A stretch of DNA of 64,000 nt from Oscillatoria nigro-viridis PCC 7112. GTDB taxonomy: Bacteria > Cyanobacteriota > Cyanobacteriia > Cyanobacteriales > Microcoleaceae. How positions within the stretch are numbered: the stretch's first letter is position 1; every line of letters starts with the position of its first letter. Where the stretch lies: contig NC_019729.1 of NCBI RefSeq assembly GCF_000317475.1, positions 434,001 to 498,000 of the forward strand, written 5' to 3'. Positions 24,040 through 32,602 of the stretch are shown here, piece after piece. Under the pieces are notes generated by a model that was not told the DNA's origin, ran no database searches, and worked only from the letters and a program-made list of their open reading frames with translations. Made by a program: the position numbers and the translations under genes.

Positions 24040-26288
24040 CCCACATTCCGCACCCTCAACTGGCACACACGCAGTTGGGGTGCTCCGTCCGAGTCTCTCG
24101 TCCGAGATAATAATCAAAAATACCCGCGACCTGTTGGGTCACAATCGCATCGACCTGTTGGGGCAAGTTGAAAATTAACTGCTTTCGGGCAAATCCTAGA
24201 TTCTCGATATCTAACAACACCTTCATCCGTCATAATTAACTATTAATCGACAGCAGATATTTCCAGCAGCCTGATAATTACACATCACTACTGAATCAAA
24301 TATTTATGAAATTTCTGTCAGTTTTGCTCATCAAACAAACTGCTCGATCTCAGATTAATAAATAATAAGACTTACAGGAGAGCGGCAGCAAGTTCAATAT
24401 AGCCATTCGCTCGGCTGTTAAATTAGAAATTTGTTGAATCCCTTGTAGGCTCACCAGATGAATTGATTGAAATATCTGGCAAATCCAACGGAGCGTCGGT
24501 CGATTAGTTTGTTTGCCCAACTGATTTTTCAATTGGGAATTAGTGCGTTGCAAACTGTGACGCAGTAACCTTTGACCTAAAGTATAGACTAACAAACACA
24601 AACCCATTACCAATGCCAAAGCTTCGATTCTTTCCGGCGACTTGAGAAATACACTGTCCGTAAAAAACAGCGGATCTTTCAAGAACCCAAACCCTCTTTC
24701 TGCTGACTGCTGTTCTTTGTATTTCACAATCATATCGTCAGGCTCTAATTGCTGAGTTTCCAGCACATTAGTGGCGAGAATAAACCTGCCACAGGCTTTG
24801 GTTTCTTTGGCGATCGCACCTGTATCTGGTTCCAGTTTTGCTTGAACTTTAAATCTCTGTTTCGAGCTGGATTTCTCGCGAGCATTTGGATCGTTAGTAT
24901 TAGTCTTTACTGTAATTTCTTTGCTACTAACTTGGGTGATATTGTAAAATTTTAGTTGTTTGGATAAGCGATGAGCTGCGGCGGCAGCGTCGGCGGCACA
25001 AGCAAATTCAATTTTTGAGAGTTCTTGCAGTTTATTCTCAGCTTCAGCCTGGGCTTTTTTGAGTTTTTTTTCGAGTTTTTGTCGGTCTGAATCGCGTCGC
25101 AAACTGCTCTCTACTACTAGCCATCTTTGTTCAATTCCACCATAATTACTTTTGTGTTCTGACCAGCTATATCCACTCACAGAACTGGGGGTAAATTCTG
25201 CTTCATTTAACTGAGATACCAGTTGCTGCGCTTGCTTGATACTCAACGGTACGCGGGTTAACCATCTTAAATTGGTTAACATTTCTAAGTTAGGAGCTGA
25301 ATATAATGCACTATCTGCAACCATTAAACTGTCAAGGTTTAACTGTTGTTTAAACTCCTGACAAATTGATGCGAATATGGCTCGATCTGATTCATTTCCC
25401 GAACCCACCCGTAAAAATAGCGGTACATCTCCATCGCTACTACAAATTAAATCTAAAATGAATTGTTTTAAGTCGGGTCTGCGATCGCGGGAGTAGCCGT
25501 AGGTAATCTTAATTGGCACGGCAGATGACACGGGTTTAGTTGACTCGCTATCTTCGCTATCTTCGCTATCTAGCGCCGTTTCTGGCTCGATAACAGATAC
25601 AGATGGTAGCTCGGATTCGTATTTGCCATGCAGGTGAAAGGAAGTTGAATCTAAATGGGATGTCTCTGTATCGAGCTCAAATTTTTGAGCTGCTGAAGCG
25701 GCAATAGTTGTAAATATTTGGCTGCTGCCTGCTAAATATAGCTTGTCTAATACTCTACCTAAACGGTATTCATTCAGGTGTGATGCTTGAATACCTTCAC
25801 CCATTAAATGTTCGAGCGCTTTGCCTTCAAAAAATTTAGGAAATAAGTATAATGGAGCGGAAACAAGCCCTAACCCATTGATAATCATTGCTTTGACTGC
25901 TAGACCTGGACTGACAATCTCACCCGGTTGTTCCCCTACTAACTCATTGATTTTTTGGACAATTTCTATTTCATCAACTAGACCTGCTATTAAACCAAGA
26001 TGGTCGAGGTTAGAGACGGCGAGTTCAGTTGCTTGATGCACGGGTTTCATTCGATCGAGCGAATTGTTTGCTACTTGAGTTTAGACTATTTTTATCCTCC
26101 GCGTCGCACGGGGGATAATTGGTTTTTGTTGTTAATTTACACGCTCGTACATTTTCCAACTGAATCGATCGCTTGCTCGATCACCTGACACGGCAGGCGA
26201 GAGTATTTCTACTCATCTAGAGCCGACTGATCGACTCGGACGGGGCACCCCAACTGCGTGTGTGCCAGTTGAGGGTGCGGAATGTGGG
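24040..26288 (-). mobile_element. IS1634-family insertion sequence, copy 1 (intact)
   Basis: 2249 bp bounded by inverted repeats CCCACATTCCGCACCCTCAA... and its complement ending AATGTGGG. It contains one transposase gene (24350-26050, minus strand). A second copy at 42601-44850 in the opposite orientation is almost identical. The element interrupts the tRNA array beside a tRNA-Gln-like gene. Confidence 0.9.
24350..26050 (-). CDS. IS1634-family transposase
   Basis: A 566-residue IS4-superfamily DDE transposase. Likely catalytic stretches are HLDSTSFHLHG (first Asp), DSLMVADSALYSAPNL (second Asp), and YKEQQSAERGFGFLKDP with the Y-(2)R-type E motif. The reading frame is complete, unlike copy 2. 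IS1634-family members typically have transposases of about 550 residues in elements of 1.5-2.2 kb. Confidence 0.9.
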   Translation of the reverse strand: MKPVHQATELAVSNLDHLGLIAGLVDEIEIVQKINELVGEQPGEIVSPGLAVKAMIINGLGLVSAPLYLFPKFFEGKALEHLMGEGIQASHLNEYRLGRVLDKLYLAGSSQIFTTIAASAAQKFELDTETSHLDSTSFHLHGKYESELPSVSVIEPETALDSEDSEDSESTKPVSSAVPIKITYGYSRDRRPDLKQFILDLICSSDGDVPLFLRVGSGNESDRAIFASICQEFKQQLNLDSLMVADSALYSAPNLEMLTNLRWLTRVPLSIKQAQQLVSQLNEAEFTPSSVSGYSWSEHKSNYGGIEQRWLVVESSLRRDSDRQKLEKKLKKAQAEAENKLQELSKIEFACAADAAAAAHRLSKQLKFYNITQVSSKEITVKTNTNDPNAREKSSSKQRFKVQAKLEPDTGAIAKETKACGRFILATNVLETQQLEPDDMIVKYKEQQSAERGFGFLKDPLFFTDSVFLKSPERIEALALVMGLCLLVYTLGQRLLRHSLQRTNSQLKNQLGKQTNRPTLRWICQIFQSIHLVSLQGIQQISNLTAERMAILNLLPLSCKSYYLLI

Positions 26289-26434
26289 TTCTGGAGCGAA
26301 AACAGTTGTCCTGATTGGCGATCGTACATACAGCGAGCAAAATTATGGGGAGGTCGCCTAAGTGGAATGGCACCGTAAAAACTTTGGAAAAGCGGCTCCC
26401 AAAAGGACGATCGGGTTTGTTGAGTAGGGTAAAA
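26289..26434. repeat. 146-bp target duplication, right copy
   Basis: Second copy of 23894-24039. This copy remains joined to the rest of the tRNA-Gln-like gene, so it represents the undamaged side of the locus. Confidence 0.85.
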
Positions 26435-26605
26435 AGTTGCTTCGCGACGTTCCCTGAAAACGCAAACTGGCAGCGGGTTGCGGAAGCACTGAAAGGAATT
26501 GACAGTCCGAGATGGGGGCAGTTCCCGTCTGCTTGCGGGCAGTAAGGAAGCGCGTTTCCTGAAAGTTGCTGTCGATCGATGCGGGTTCGAGCCCCGTCCT
26601 CTCCA
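26347..26605 (+). tRNA. Interrupted tRNA-Gln-like gene with about 185-nt insert
   Basis: GGGGAGG (26347-26353) pairs with CCTCTCC (26598-26604). The D-arm GCC...GGC and CACCG...CGG anticodon region with CTTTGGA (TTG) closely follow tRNA-Gln(TTG) at 18378. The T-arm GCGGG TTCGAGC CCCGT lies at 26580-26597. Between anticodon region and T-arm is a structured insert: TGCTTC-GCGAC (26438 on) pairs with GTTGC-GGAAGCA, followed by a CTGC/GCAG hairpin. The insert contains ACTGAAAGGAATTGAC, one base from a universal 16S rRNA segment. It has no group I intron core that I can recognise. Confidence 0.6.
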
Positions 26606-26630
26606 TTTCAAGTCCCTGTTGAAAAGTTCC

Positions 26631-26710
26631 AACCCGTGCCCTAACAGTTAAAGCATACATACCCGGCTGTTAACCGACTAAAACCAATGCTTTACGCACT
26701 TGCACGGGTT
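26631..26710 (+). ncRNA. Y RNA-like unit carrying an anticodon-arm (Asn GTT) cargo
   Basis: P1 is AACCCGTGC/GCACGGGTT (9 bp). Then CCTAAC, 4 nt, P2 AAAGC/GCTTT (extends to AAAGCAT/ATGCTTT), TACATAC, and on the return strand 4 nt and ACTTG. The cargo is only about 25 nt: CGG CTGTTAA CCG, an anticodon stem-loop with GTT and T33, A37, A38. It is the smallest unit and gives the cleanest view of the scaffold. Confidence 0.8.
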
Positions 26711-26723
26711 GAACCTGAGAACC

Positions 26724-26954
26724 TCAGTTGTTCTTGAGGTCTAAATCGCGATCGTAGCTGCCGATTGGCCGCAGTCTGGTCATCAACTGCTTCAGCAAGA
26801 AGCCATTGCTGTTCCAAGCGGTATAAGGACTAGCCCCTTGTCCCTTCAGGCACAAGGTTTGTCGGGCTTTGTTATGGCAGATATTCGCCAGCAGGCTAAC
26901 GACTGACACTAAGCCGAGTTCATCGACAAGGGCTTCGAGTTCATCTTGAGTCAC
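26724..26954 (-). CDS. Small hypothetical protein
   Basis: A GTG at 26954 follows GGAGGT by 6-7 nt and opens MTQDELEALVDELGLVSVVS, a 76-residue acidic helical protein ending in a basic-acidic tail. No domain is recognised. The ribbon-helix-helix gene lies just upstream on the same strand, so the two may be one transcript running against the array. Confidence 0.5.
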   Translation of the reverse strand: MTQDELEALVDELGLVSVVSLLANICHNKARQTLCLKGQGASPYTAWNSNGFLLKQLMTRLRPIGSYDRDLDLKNN

Positions 26955-27025
26955 AAGCACACCTCCAGGGTTGACTATTTTCCTGAAGGATAGCACAATG
27001 GGGAAAGACCGGGTACTAAATGGGG

Positions 27026-27196
27026 TTAATCAGTGGTAAGTTTATCGTCAATCAGCTTATATTCATTGATAGTTGCCAGGAGCATCAGTTTAGACATGGA
27101 TATTCCTGACTCGTCAGACAGCTTCTTCAGCTTTTGATGGATTCGGTTGGGCATTGTAACTTTTATGGTTTTGGAACCTTCCTCTTGTTCAGGCAT
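27026..27196 (-). CDS. Ribbon-helix-helix protein (Arc/CopG type)
   Basis: A 56-residue protein, MPEQEEGSKTIKVTMPN then RIHQKLKKLSDESGISMSKL. The TIKVTMP strand followed by two helices is the RHH DNA-binding fold of CopG/Arc and many antitoxins. It is a likely regulator or antitoxin for the small gene downstream (26724-26954). It is too short for usual ORF cut-offs. Confidence 0.65.
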   Translation of the reverse strand: MPEQEEGSKTIKVTMPNRIHQKLKKLSDESGISMSKLMLLATINEYKLIDDKLTTD

Positions 27197-27469
27197 TAGC
27201 AGCAATCATATTTAGTTGACACCAGCTTATCTTCTTTTGAGTGCCGATCGCACCTTGCTGCGACCTTTGTCTGTAGGGATGCGGGCGATCGGGCACTTTA
27301 AAAGCGCTACTGCTAAGCTGTTCGGGATTTAAATTGTATGTCAAAAAACAATAAAACTCTTGTGGGGTGGGCCTATGAGCCCGCCCCGAATATGCAATTT
27401 AAAAGAGCTACTGCTAGAATGGTTTCACTCTGGATAGTTCCCAAAACTTCTTAAAAAACAATATTAAAT

Positions 27470-28042
27470 ATGCGAAAACTAAAATATTACGTTGCTTGCA
27501 CCGTTGACGGGTTTATTGCTCGCGAGGATGGCTCATTTGATTGTTTTCCTATGTCAGGAGAGCATTTCGCTGATTTGTTCGATTCCTTTCCTGAAACTTT
27601 TCCGGCTCACTTTCAGGAAGCACGAGGCCTTCGTGCAGAAAATAAGCAGTTTGATGCGGTTTTGATGGGACGAAAAACCTATGAGGTAGGGCTAAATGTT
27701 GGTGTAACTAATCCTTATCCCAGCTTAAAGCAGTATGTTTTTTCACGCACTATGAAAGCCAGTCCCGATGAGAATATTGAACTTGTTTCGGAAAATCCTG
27801 TGGCCTTGGTTAAGGAATTGAAAAAAGAAACGGGTAAAGACATCTGGCTCTGCGGTGGTGGCGCTTTAGCAGCCACTCTTTTTTCTGAGATTGACGAGAT
27901 GATTGTCAAGTTAAATCCGGTAGTTATCGGCTCGGGAATTCCTCTTTTTTCCCGTGCACTCCATCCGACAAATTTAGAACTTGCCGATCGCCAAATCTAC
28001 AGCAACGGTTTCATGTTGCTACATTATCGAGTGAAGCATTAG
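27470..28042 (+). CDS. Dihydrofolate reductase family protein (RibD C-terminal)
   Basis: A 190-residue protein, MRKLKYYVACTVDGFIARED, then VLMGRKTYEVG and DIWLCGGGALAATLFSEIDE, the RibD_C/DHFR-like fold that binds NADPH. It is not the housekeeping DHFR. Stand-alone members are of unknown substrate. It is read in the direction of the array, before tRNA-Lys(TTT). Confidence 0.88.
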   Translation: MRKLKYYVACTVDGFIAREDGSFDCFPMSGEHFADLFDSFPETFPAHFQEARGLRAENKQFDAVLMGRKTYEVGLNVGVTNPYPSLKQYVFSRTMKASPDENIELVSENPVALVKELKKETGKDIWLCGGGALAATLFSEIDEMIVKLNPVVIGSGIPLFSRALHPTNLELADRQIYSNGFMLLHYRVKH

Positions 28043-28143
28043 CAATCAGGACTTTATTCGTTGCAATTGCTGCGGGCAAAAAAGGAGTGAAGTGTTTACT
28101 ACAAAATGATTTTTGAGGAATTACACAAAAGCTAAATTTTTCA

Positions 28144-28215
28144 GGGTGGTTAGCAAAGCGGTTATGCACCCGGCTTTTAACCGGTACCAGATAGGTTCAA
28201 CTCCTATACCACCCA
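28144..28215 (+). tRNA. tRNA-Lys (TTT)
   Basis: Acceptor GGGTGGT pairs with ACCACCC. The anticodon arm CCCGG CTTTTAA CCGGT gives TTT. The D-stem is GCA/TGC. Confidence 0.92.
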
Positions 28216-28219
28216 CTCA

Positions 28220-28416
28220 ATCGATTTTAGATTTTAGATTTTAGATTTTAGATTTTAGATTGAGGGATATCTGTGAGATTTTAGACTTGAGATTGAGGGA
28301 TAACTGTGAGATTTTAGACTTGAGATTTAACGGCATATTGTTGCAGGGAATCTGCTGCATTTATCTGCGTTCATCTGCGTTATCTGCAATTATCTGCGGT
28401 TAAAAATCAAAAACTT
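28220..28416. repeat. TTTAGAT and CATCTGCGTT tandem repeats
   Basis: Six TTTAGAT-type heptamers, then two copies of a 33-bp GAGATTTTAGACTTGAGATT unit, then several CTGCGTTCATCTGCG-like units. These are spacer repeats between tRNA-Lys and tRNA-Ser. The TCATCCGCGTTCATCCGC form also appears inside cobN. Confidence 0.65.
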
Positions 28417-28501
28417 GGAAAGTGCGGCTGTGCGGACGGCAACTGGTTTGGAATACCAGGGTGCAGCGAAAGCTGTAGAGGTTCGACTCCTCCACTTTCC
28501 C
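28417..28501 (+). tRNA. tRNA-Ser (GGA)
   Basis: Acceptor GGAAAGT pairs with ACTTTCC. The anticodon arm CTGGT TTGGAAT ACCAG gives GGA. A class II variable arm (GCAGC/GCTGT) is present. Confidence 0.92.
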
Positions 28502-28603
28502 TTTTAATCATTAGTCATAAGTCATTAGTCATCAATAAGATACTAAGGACTAAAAACTCATGATTAGAAACCAAAAACAACTCTTAGAGGAGAATCAAAT
28601 GTA

Positions 28604-29833
28604 ATGTCACGCACCAAATTTGAACGGAACAAACCCCACGTAAATGTCGGTACAATCGGTCACGTTGACCACGGCAAAACAACCCTAACAGCGGCGATTA
28701 CAATGACGCTGGCTGCACAGGGTCGGGCCAAGGCTAAAAAGTACGATGAAATCGATGCTGCACCGGAAGAAAAACAGCGGGGAATCACGATTAATACGGC
28801 TCACGTTGAGTATGAAACAGGCGATCGCCATTACGCTCACGTTGATTGTCCGGGTCACGCTGATTACGTGAAAAACATGATCGTGGGTGCCGCTCAAATG
28901 GATGGTGCAATCCTCGTCGTATCGGCTGCAGATGGCTCGATGCCTCAAACTCGCGAACATATCTTGTTAGCGCGGCAAGTGGGTGTGCCGAAGTTGGTTG
29001 TCTTTTTGAATAAGAAAGATATGGTGGAGGATGCGGAAATTTTGGAGTTGGTCGAGTTAGAAATTCGCGAACTTCTCAGTTCTTACGGTTTCCCGGGCGA
29101 TGATATTCCAATTGTCGCAGGTTCGGCACTGAAAGCGCTGGAAAAGATGACCGCTAATCCGAAAATACAGCGCGGCGAGGATGAGTGGGTTGATGGCATT
29201 TACAATTTGATGGATGCGGTAGATGACTGGATTTCTACGCCCGATCGCGATATTGACAAACCTTTTCTGATGGCTGTTGAAGATGTGTTCTCGATCAAAG
29301 GTCGGGGAACTGTCGCAACGGGCAAAATCGAGCGGGGTAAAATCAAAGTCGGCGATACTGTGGAATTGGTGGGAATCCACAACACTCGCACGATAACTGT
29401 GATCGGTGTTGAAATGTTCCAGCAAATTCTGGATGAAGGAATGGCTGGAGATAATGTCGGTTTGTTGCTTCGCGGCATCCAAAAAGACGAAATTGAGCGG
29501 GGGATGGTGCTTGCTAAACCCGGTTCAATTCAACCTCACACTGAATTCGCTTCTGAGGTTTACATACTTTCGGAAAAAGAAGGAGGCCGCCGCACTCCTT
29601 TCTTTGCGGGATATCGCCCTCAATTCTACGTGCGGACAACGGATGTTACTGGTACGATCGCATCTTTTACGGCTGATGACGGGAGGGCGATCGACATGGC
29701 TGTTCCGGGCGATCGGGTTAATATGAGTGTGAAGTTGTTGCAGCCGATCGCGATCGAACAAAATATGCGTTTTGCCATCCGCGAAGGCAATCGTACTGTC
29801 GGTGCCGGTGTCGTCTCCCACATTCTGAAATAG
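28604..29833 (+). CDS. tuf: Elongation factor Tu, divergent array-encoded copy
   Basis: A full-length 409-residue EF-Tu that carries aminoacyl-tRNA to the ribosome as a GTP complex. G motifs are intact: [18 protein letters not shown] and SALK. Domains II and III are complete, ending [10 protein letters not shown]. Several usually invariant positions differ from the cyanobacterial housekeeping form as I recall it: [11 protein letters not shown] for NMITGAAQMDG, and [11 protein letters not shown] for the near-universal DGPMPQTREH. It is not beside rpsL, rpsG and fusA, but 100 bp after tRNA-Ser(GGA) in the array. It is probably a paralogue, and its product would meet the array's odd tRNAs and the sarcin-ricin/GTPase-centre mimic. 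Confidence 0.93.
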   Translation: MSRTKFERNKPHVNVGTIGHVDHGKTTLTAAITMTLAAQGRAKAKKYDEIDAAPEEKQRGITINTAHVEYETGDRHYAHVDCPGHADYVKNMIVGAAQMDGAILVVSAADGSMPQTREHILLARQVGVPKLVVFLNKKDMVEDAEILELVELEIRELLSSYGFPGDDIPIVAGSALKALEKMTANPKIQRGEDEWVDGIYNLMDAVDDWISTPDRDIDKPFLMAVEDVFSIKGRGTVATGKIERGKIKVGDTVELVGIHNTRTITVIGVEMFQQILDEGMAGDNVGLLLRGIQKDEIERGMVLAKPGSIQPHTEFASEVYILSEKEGGRRTPFFAGYRPQFYVRTTDVTGTIASFTADDGRAIDMAVPGDRVNMSVKLLQPIAIEQNMRFAIREGNRTVGAGVVSHILK

Positions 29834-30168
29834 ACGCTTTCGGAACCAATTAGAATCAGTAAGGTGGGCAAAAGTCCACCTTACTCATTAATTCACAGCA
29901 AGTTTTTCTGTGTGGATGCAGTAGTAGCGCCAAGATGGAGTCAAGCGAATTGTCGAGATTGGAGATGGCCAAGTATCAGATTTGGTTGGATGGTATGCCG
30001 CACGTTTTGCACAACTCTGGGGAGGTGCTTGAGGTCGATCGCGCTTAATTGAAATGTGGAATCAGGGCGATCGAACTTACATTAAATATTGGAGTAAGGG
30101 CGATCGCCACAAATTTATACAAAAATAGTTGATTTTTCAGAACAGTTGTGTTAAGCTAGCGTAGATGC
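29834..30168. other. Intergenic region after EF-Tu with gene remnants
   Basis: A short stretch at about 29940-30045 reads RIVEIGDGQVSDLVGW then breaks, apparently a small decayed gene fragment. HIP1 sites are frequent. No intact gene is seen. Confidence 0.35.
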
Positions 30169-30242
<74 letters not shown>

Positions 30243-30477
30243 TCCCAAATAACATACTATTCACAAGGCTTTGAGGCTTTAAACTGTCTCTAGTATGTCG
30301 TTTTTCGCCCATTTTGCGCTCAGGATCGCAGTCAACGGCTGTAGCGGTTGGATTACTGTGAGTGTTTGCGTTGTGGGATTTGAAATGCCGATCGACCGAT
30401 CCGATCTGTCGATCGATAAAAGTGCGATCGCCCAAGCTATTTTGAAACTGAATAACAACAGGAAATGGTGATTAGCT

Positions 30478-31440
30478 ATGATGGCAAATCTCTCGGCGCG
30501 GTGCTATGCGGGCGATCGCGATTTAGATGCGATCGCCCATTTAATCAATACTTGCGAATCAGTCGATCGGCTCGATGAAGGCACTTCCATCTCGGAACTA
30601 CAACAAGAATTTAACGCACCGTCCCTAGATATAGCGCGCGATATCCGCCTTTGGGAAGATGCGGAAGGAAAATTAATCGGTTTCGCTCGGTTGTGGATTT
30701 CTGAGCCTGGGGAAGTAATTGACGGCTGGCTGTGGTTTCGCGTCCACCCAGGTGCGCGCGGAGGCGATGTGGAAGCAGCCGCGATCGCCTGGGGTGAAGT
30801 GCGGATGCGCGAAGTGTCTGCGATGCGGGGCGCGCGCGTGAAGCTGCGAACCTACGCTCGCGCTGAGGATTGCGATCGCATTTCTGTGCTGACAAGTTGC
30901 GGTTTTAAGCCCGATCGCTATTTTTACCGAATGGCGCGATCGCTCTCTGAACCCATCCCTGAACCGCAATTCCCACAAGGTTTTGCCCTGCGTCAGTTCC
31001 CCGGCGAACAGGATGCGGCAGCTTGGGTAGAAATGTTCAACCAGTCGTTTATCGATCACTGGAATCATCACGATTTAACGGTGGATAAATTTAAGCACGA
31101 GTTAGCTAAACCCGATTACAGAAATGATTTAGACTTGATTGCTGTTGCTGGTGACGGCACATTTGTCGCTTTTTGTTACTGCGAAATTAGCGTGCAAAAG
31201 TGCGATCGTACCGGGCGCAATGAAGGCTGGATTGCTTGTCTCGGCACTAGGCGCGGCTTCCGCAAAATGGGATTGGGACGAGCGATGTTGCTGGCGGGTT
31301 TGCATCGACTGAAAGCTGCCGGTGTCGCTACTGCTATTCTCGGCGTCGATGCTGAAAATTCCTCCGGTGCATTGCGTCTTTACGAGTCTGCTGGCTTCCA
31401 CAATATTCGCGACAGCATTTCCTATGTTAAGGATGTTTAA
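30478..31440 (+). CDS. GNAT family N-acetyltransferase, two-domain
   Basis: A 320-residue protein with two GNAT domains in tandem, as in mycothiol-synthase-like enzymes. The second has the acetyl-CoA loop RGFRKMGLGRAMLLAGLHRL and ENSSGALRLYESAGFHN; the first (about 20-150) is degenerate. Two ATGs are adjacent at the start. The substrate is unknown. It separates the two RNA blocks. Confidence 0.85.
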   Translation: MMANLSARCYAGDRDLDAIAHLINTCESVDRLDEGTSISELQQEFNAPSLDIARDIRLWEDAEGKLIGFARLWISEPGEVIDGWLWFRVHPGARGGDVEAAAIAWGEVRMREVSAMRGARVKLRTYARAEDCDRISVLTSCGFKPDRYFYRMARSLSEPIPEPQFPQGFALRQFPGEQDAAAWVEMFNQSFIDHWNHHDLTVDKFKHELAKPDYRNDLDLIAVAGDGTFVAFCYCEISVQKCDRTGRNEGWIACLGTRRGFRKMGLGRAMLLAGLHRLKAAGVATAILGVDAENSSGALRLYESAGFHNIRDSISYVKDV

Positions 31441-31584
31441 TCGATGTTACAGTTCGCGATCGCCCTTTCACCCAAGAAACCCGGTTTTTTAACGGATCTG
31501 CGGGTTGCAACGAAATATTTTCCTGAAAAAACCAGCTTTCTCGCCACTCGTGTAAGTTTTATCTAAAAAACTTTTGCTACCCCC

Positions 31585-31613
31585 TTGACACCTGTGTAGT
31601 ATGTATGTAGTAT
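31585..31613 (+). promoter_or_regulatory. Promoter of the second RNA block
   Basis: CCCCC then TTGACA (31585-31590), a 17-bp spacer and TAGTAT (31608-31613). The layout and flanks match the promoter at 16974-17003. Confidence 0.75.
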
Positions 31614-31667
31614 GTAGGTACGGAAAGCGCAGGACAAGCAAAAACCTGTATTTTTCGTGCAAATTCT

Positions 31668-31686
31668 GAACCTTGACAACTAAATA
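31668..31686 (+). promoter_or_regulatory. rRNA-type BoxA antiterminator, second copy
   Basis: GAACCTTGACAACTAAATA matches the BoxA at 17056-17074 and that of cyanobacterial rRNA spacers at most positions. It would allow transcription through the structured RNAs that follow. Confidence 0.65.
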
Positions 31687-31738
31687 TTGCTCAAAATTTC
31701 AACGAACATCAATTTGAAAGTCTTGTAATATAGACTCG

Positions 31739-31945
31739 ATGGTCATGTTGTTACTTTATACGAGACTGTTCGGTTACAAACTGACTCGGCGCGAGTCAGA
31801 TGTTGTACGAAATCAGTCTAATTTCAACGAATTTGATGCGGATTCAGAACAGACAATTTCTGGCAGATTTGAATCAACCAAAAAAGCTGAGGAAATCCGC
31901 AAAATCAAACAAGTTTATCATTTAGAACGGCGCTTCTTTCAGTAA
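31739..31945 (+). CDS. Small hypothetical protein
   Basis: A 68-residue ORF (LFGYKLTRRESDVVRNQSNF, ending HLERRFFQ) of mixed charge with no recognised domain. No clear ribosome-binding site precedes ATG 31739. It lies between the BoxA and the ubiquitin-like candidate. It could be a chance ORF. Confidence 0.35.
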   Translation: MVMLLLYTRLFGYKLTRRESDVVRNQSNFNEFDADSEQTISGRFESTKKAEEIRKIKQVYHLERRFFQ

Positions 31946-32057
31946 AGATTATCACATTTCGTGAATCTTTACCGATACTGGCAATTTGCCCGCGTCTCAC
32001 AAAAAGCCAAAGTCGAGAGCAGATAAGCTACTAATCCAAAATCCAAAATTGCTCTAG

Positions 32058-32270
<213 letters not shown>

Positions 32271-32285
32271 GAATTAACTTTTTTT

Positions 32286-32421
32286 CCGCGCCCTAATTCG
32301 AGAAGCCTACACACATTAGCTCTGAAAAGATTGCGGGTTCGAGTCCCGCTGAAGGCTTCGGCCTTTATGGTGGAATGGTAGACACACTAGAAACTGTCAA
32401 AAGCTTTTCAAACTTGCGCGG
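32286..32421 (+). ncRNA. Y RNA-like unit with Leu-like, closed-acceptor tRNA body
   Basis: P1 is CCGCGC/GCGCGG. CCTAAT, 4 nt, P2 GAAGC/GCTTT and TACACAC follow; the return strand has 4 nt and ACTTG. Inside, a T-arm (GCGGG TTCGAGT CCCGC, 32333-32349) runs into TGAAGGC, a TTCG tetraloop, then GCCTTTA, so the 7-bp acceptor is closed by a loop. After it TGGTGGAATGGTAGACAC forms a Leu-type D-arm and CTAGA the 5' anticodon strand. The tRNA halves are therefore in 3'-5' order. ACTGTCAAAA precedes P2', as in the unit at 32817. Confidence 0.82.
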
Positions 32422-32446
32422 TATAAAAAAATCATCAGTTGTCGGA

Positions 32447-32571
32447 GGCGCACCCCAACTAAAGAAGCTTACAAACTGGTAACATTCGAGCGCTCGAATA
32501 GTAGGTTCGACTCCTGCCCTCTCCGCCTCTTGGAGAGGGGTTTTAAAAATAGCTTCTCGGACTTGTGCGCC
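32447..32571 (+). ncRNA. Y RNA-like unit with closed-acceptor tRNA-like body
   Basis: P1 is GGCGCAC/GTGCGCC. CCCAAC, 4 nt, P2 GAAGCT/AGCTTC and TACAAAC follow; the return strand has 4 nt and ACTTG. The cargo has TGGTAAC, a perfect hairpin ATTCGAGCGCTCGAAT, and a T-arm GTAGG TTCGACT CCTGC. CCTCTCC then pairs with GGAGAGG (32518-32538) across a 7-nt loop. No D-arm is seen, so it is a tRNA mimic rather than a complete tRNA. Confidence 0.8.
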
Positions 32572-32602
32572 GCCAAAACCAGCAATTTTTAAAGTGAAAA
32601 AA

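Larger units (their letters stand above)
31441..31738. other. Leader region of the second RNA block
   Basis: Contains AAACCCGGTTTTT repeat pieces (31478-31560), then the promoter (31585-31613) and BoxA (31668-31686) matching those of the first block. Confidence 0.6.

Noticed and set aside
26347..26605. Group I intron in the interrupted tRNA-Gln-like gene
   Set aside because: No P7/GACTA-type core or guanosine-binding site is visible, the insert is short, and it sits near the variable region and not in the anticodon loop.
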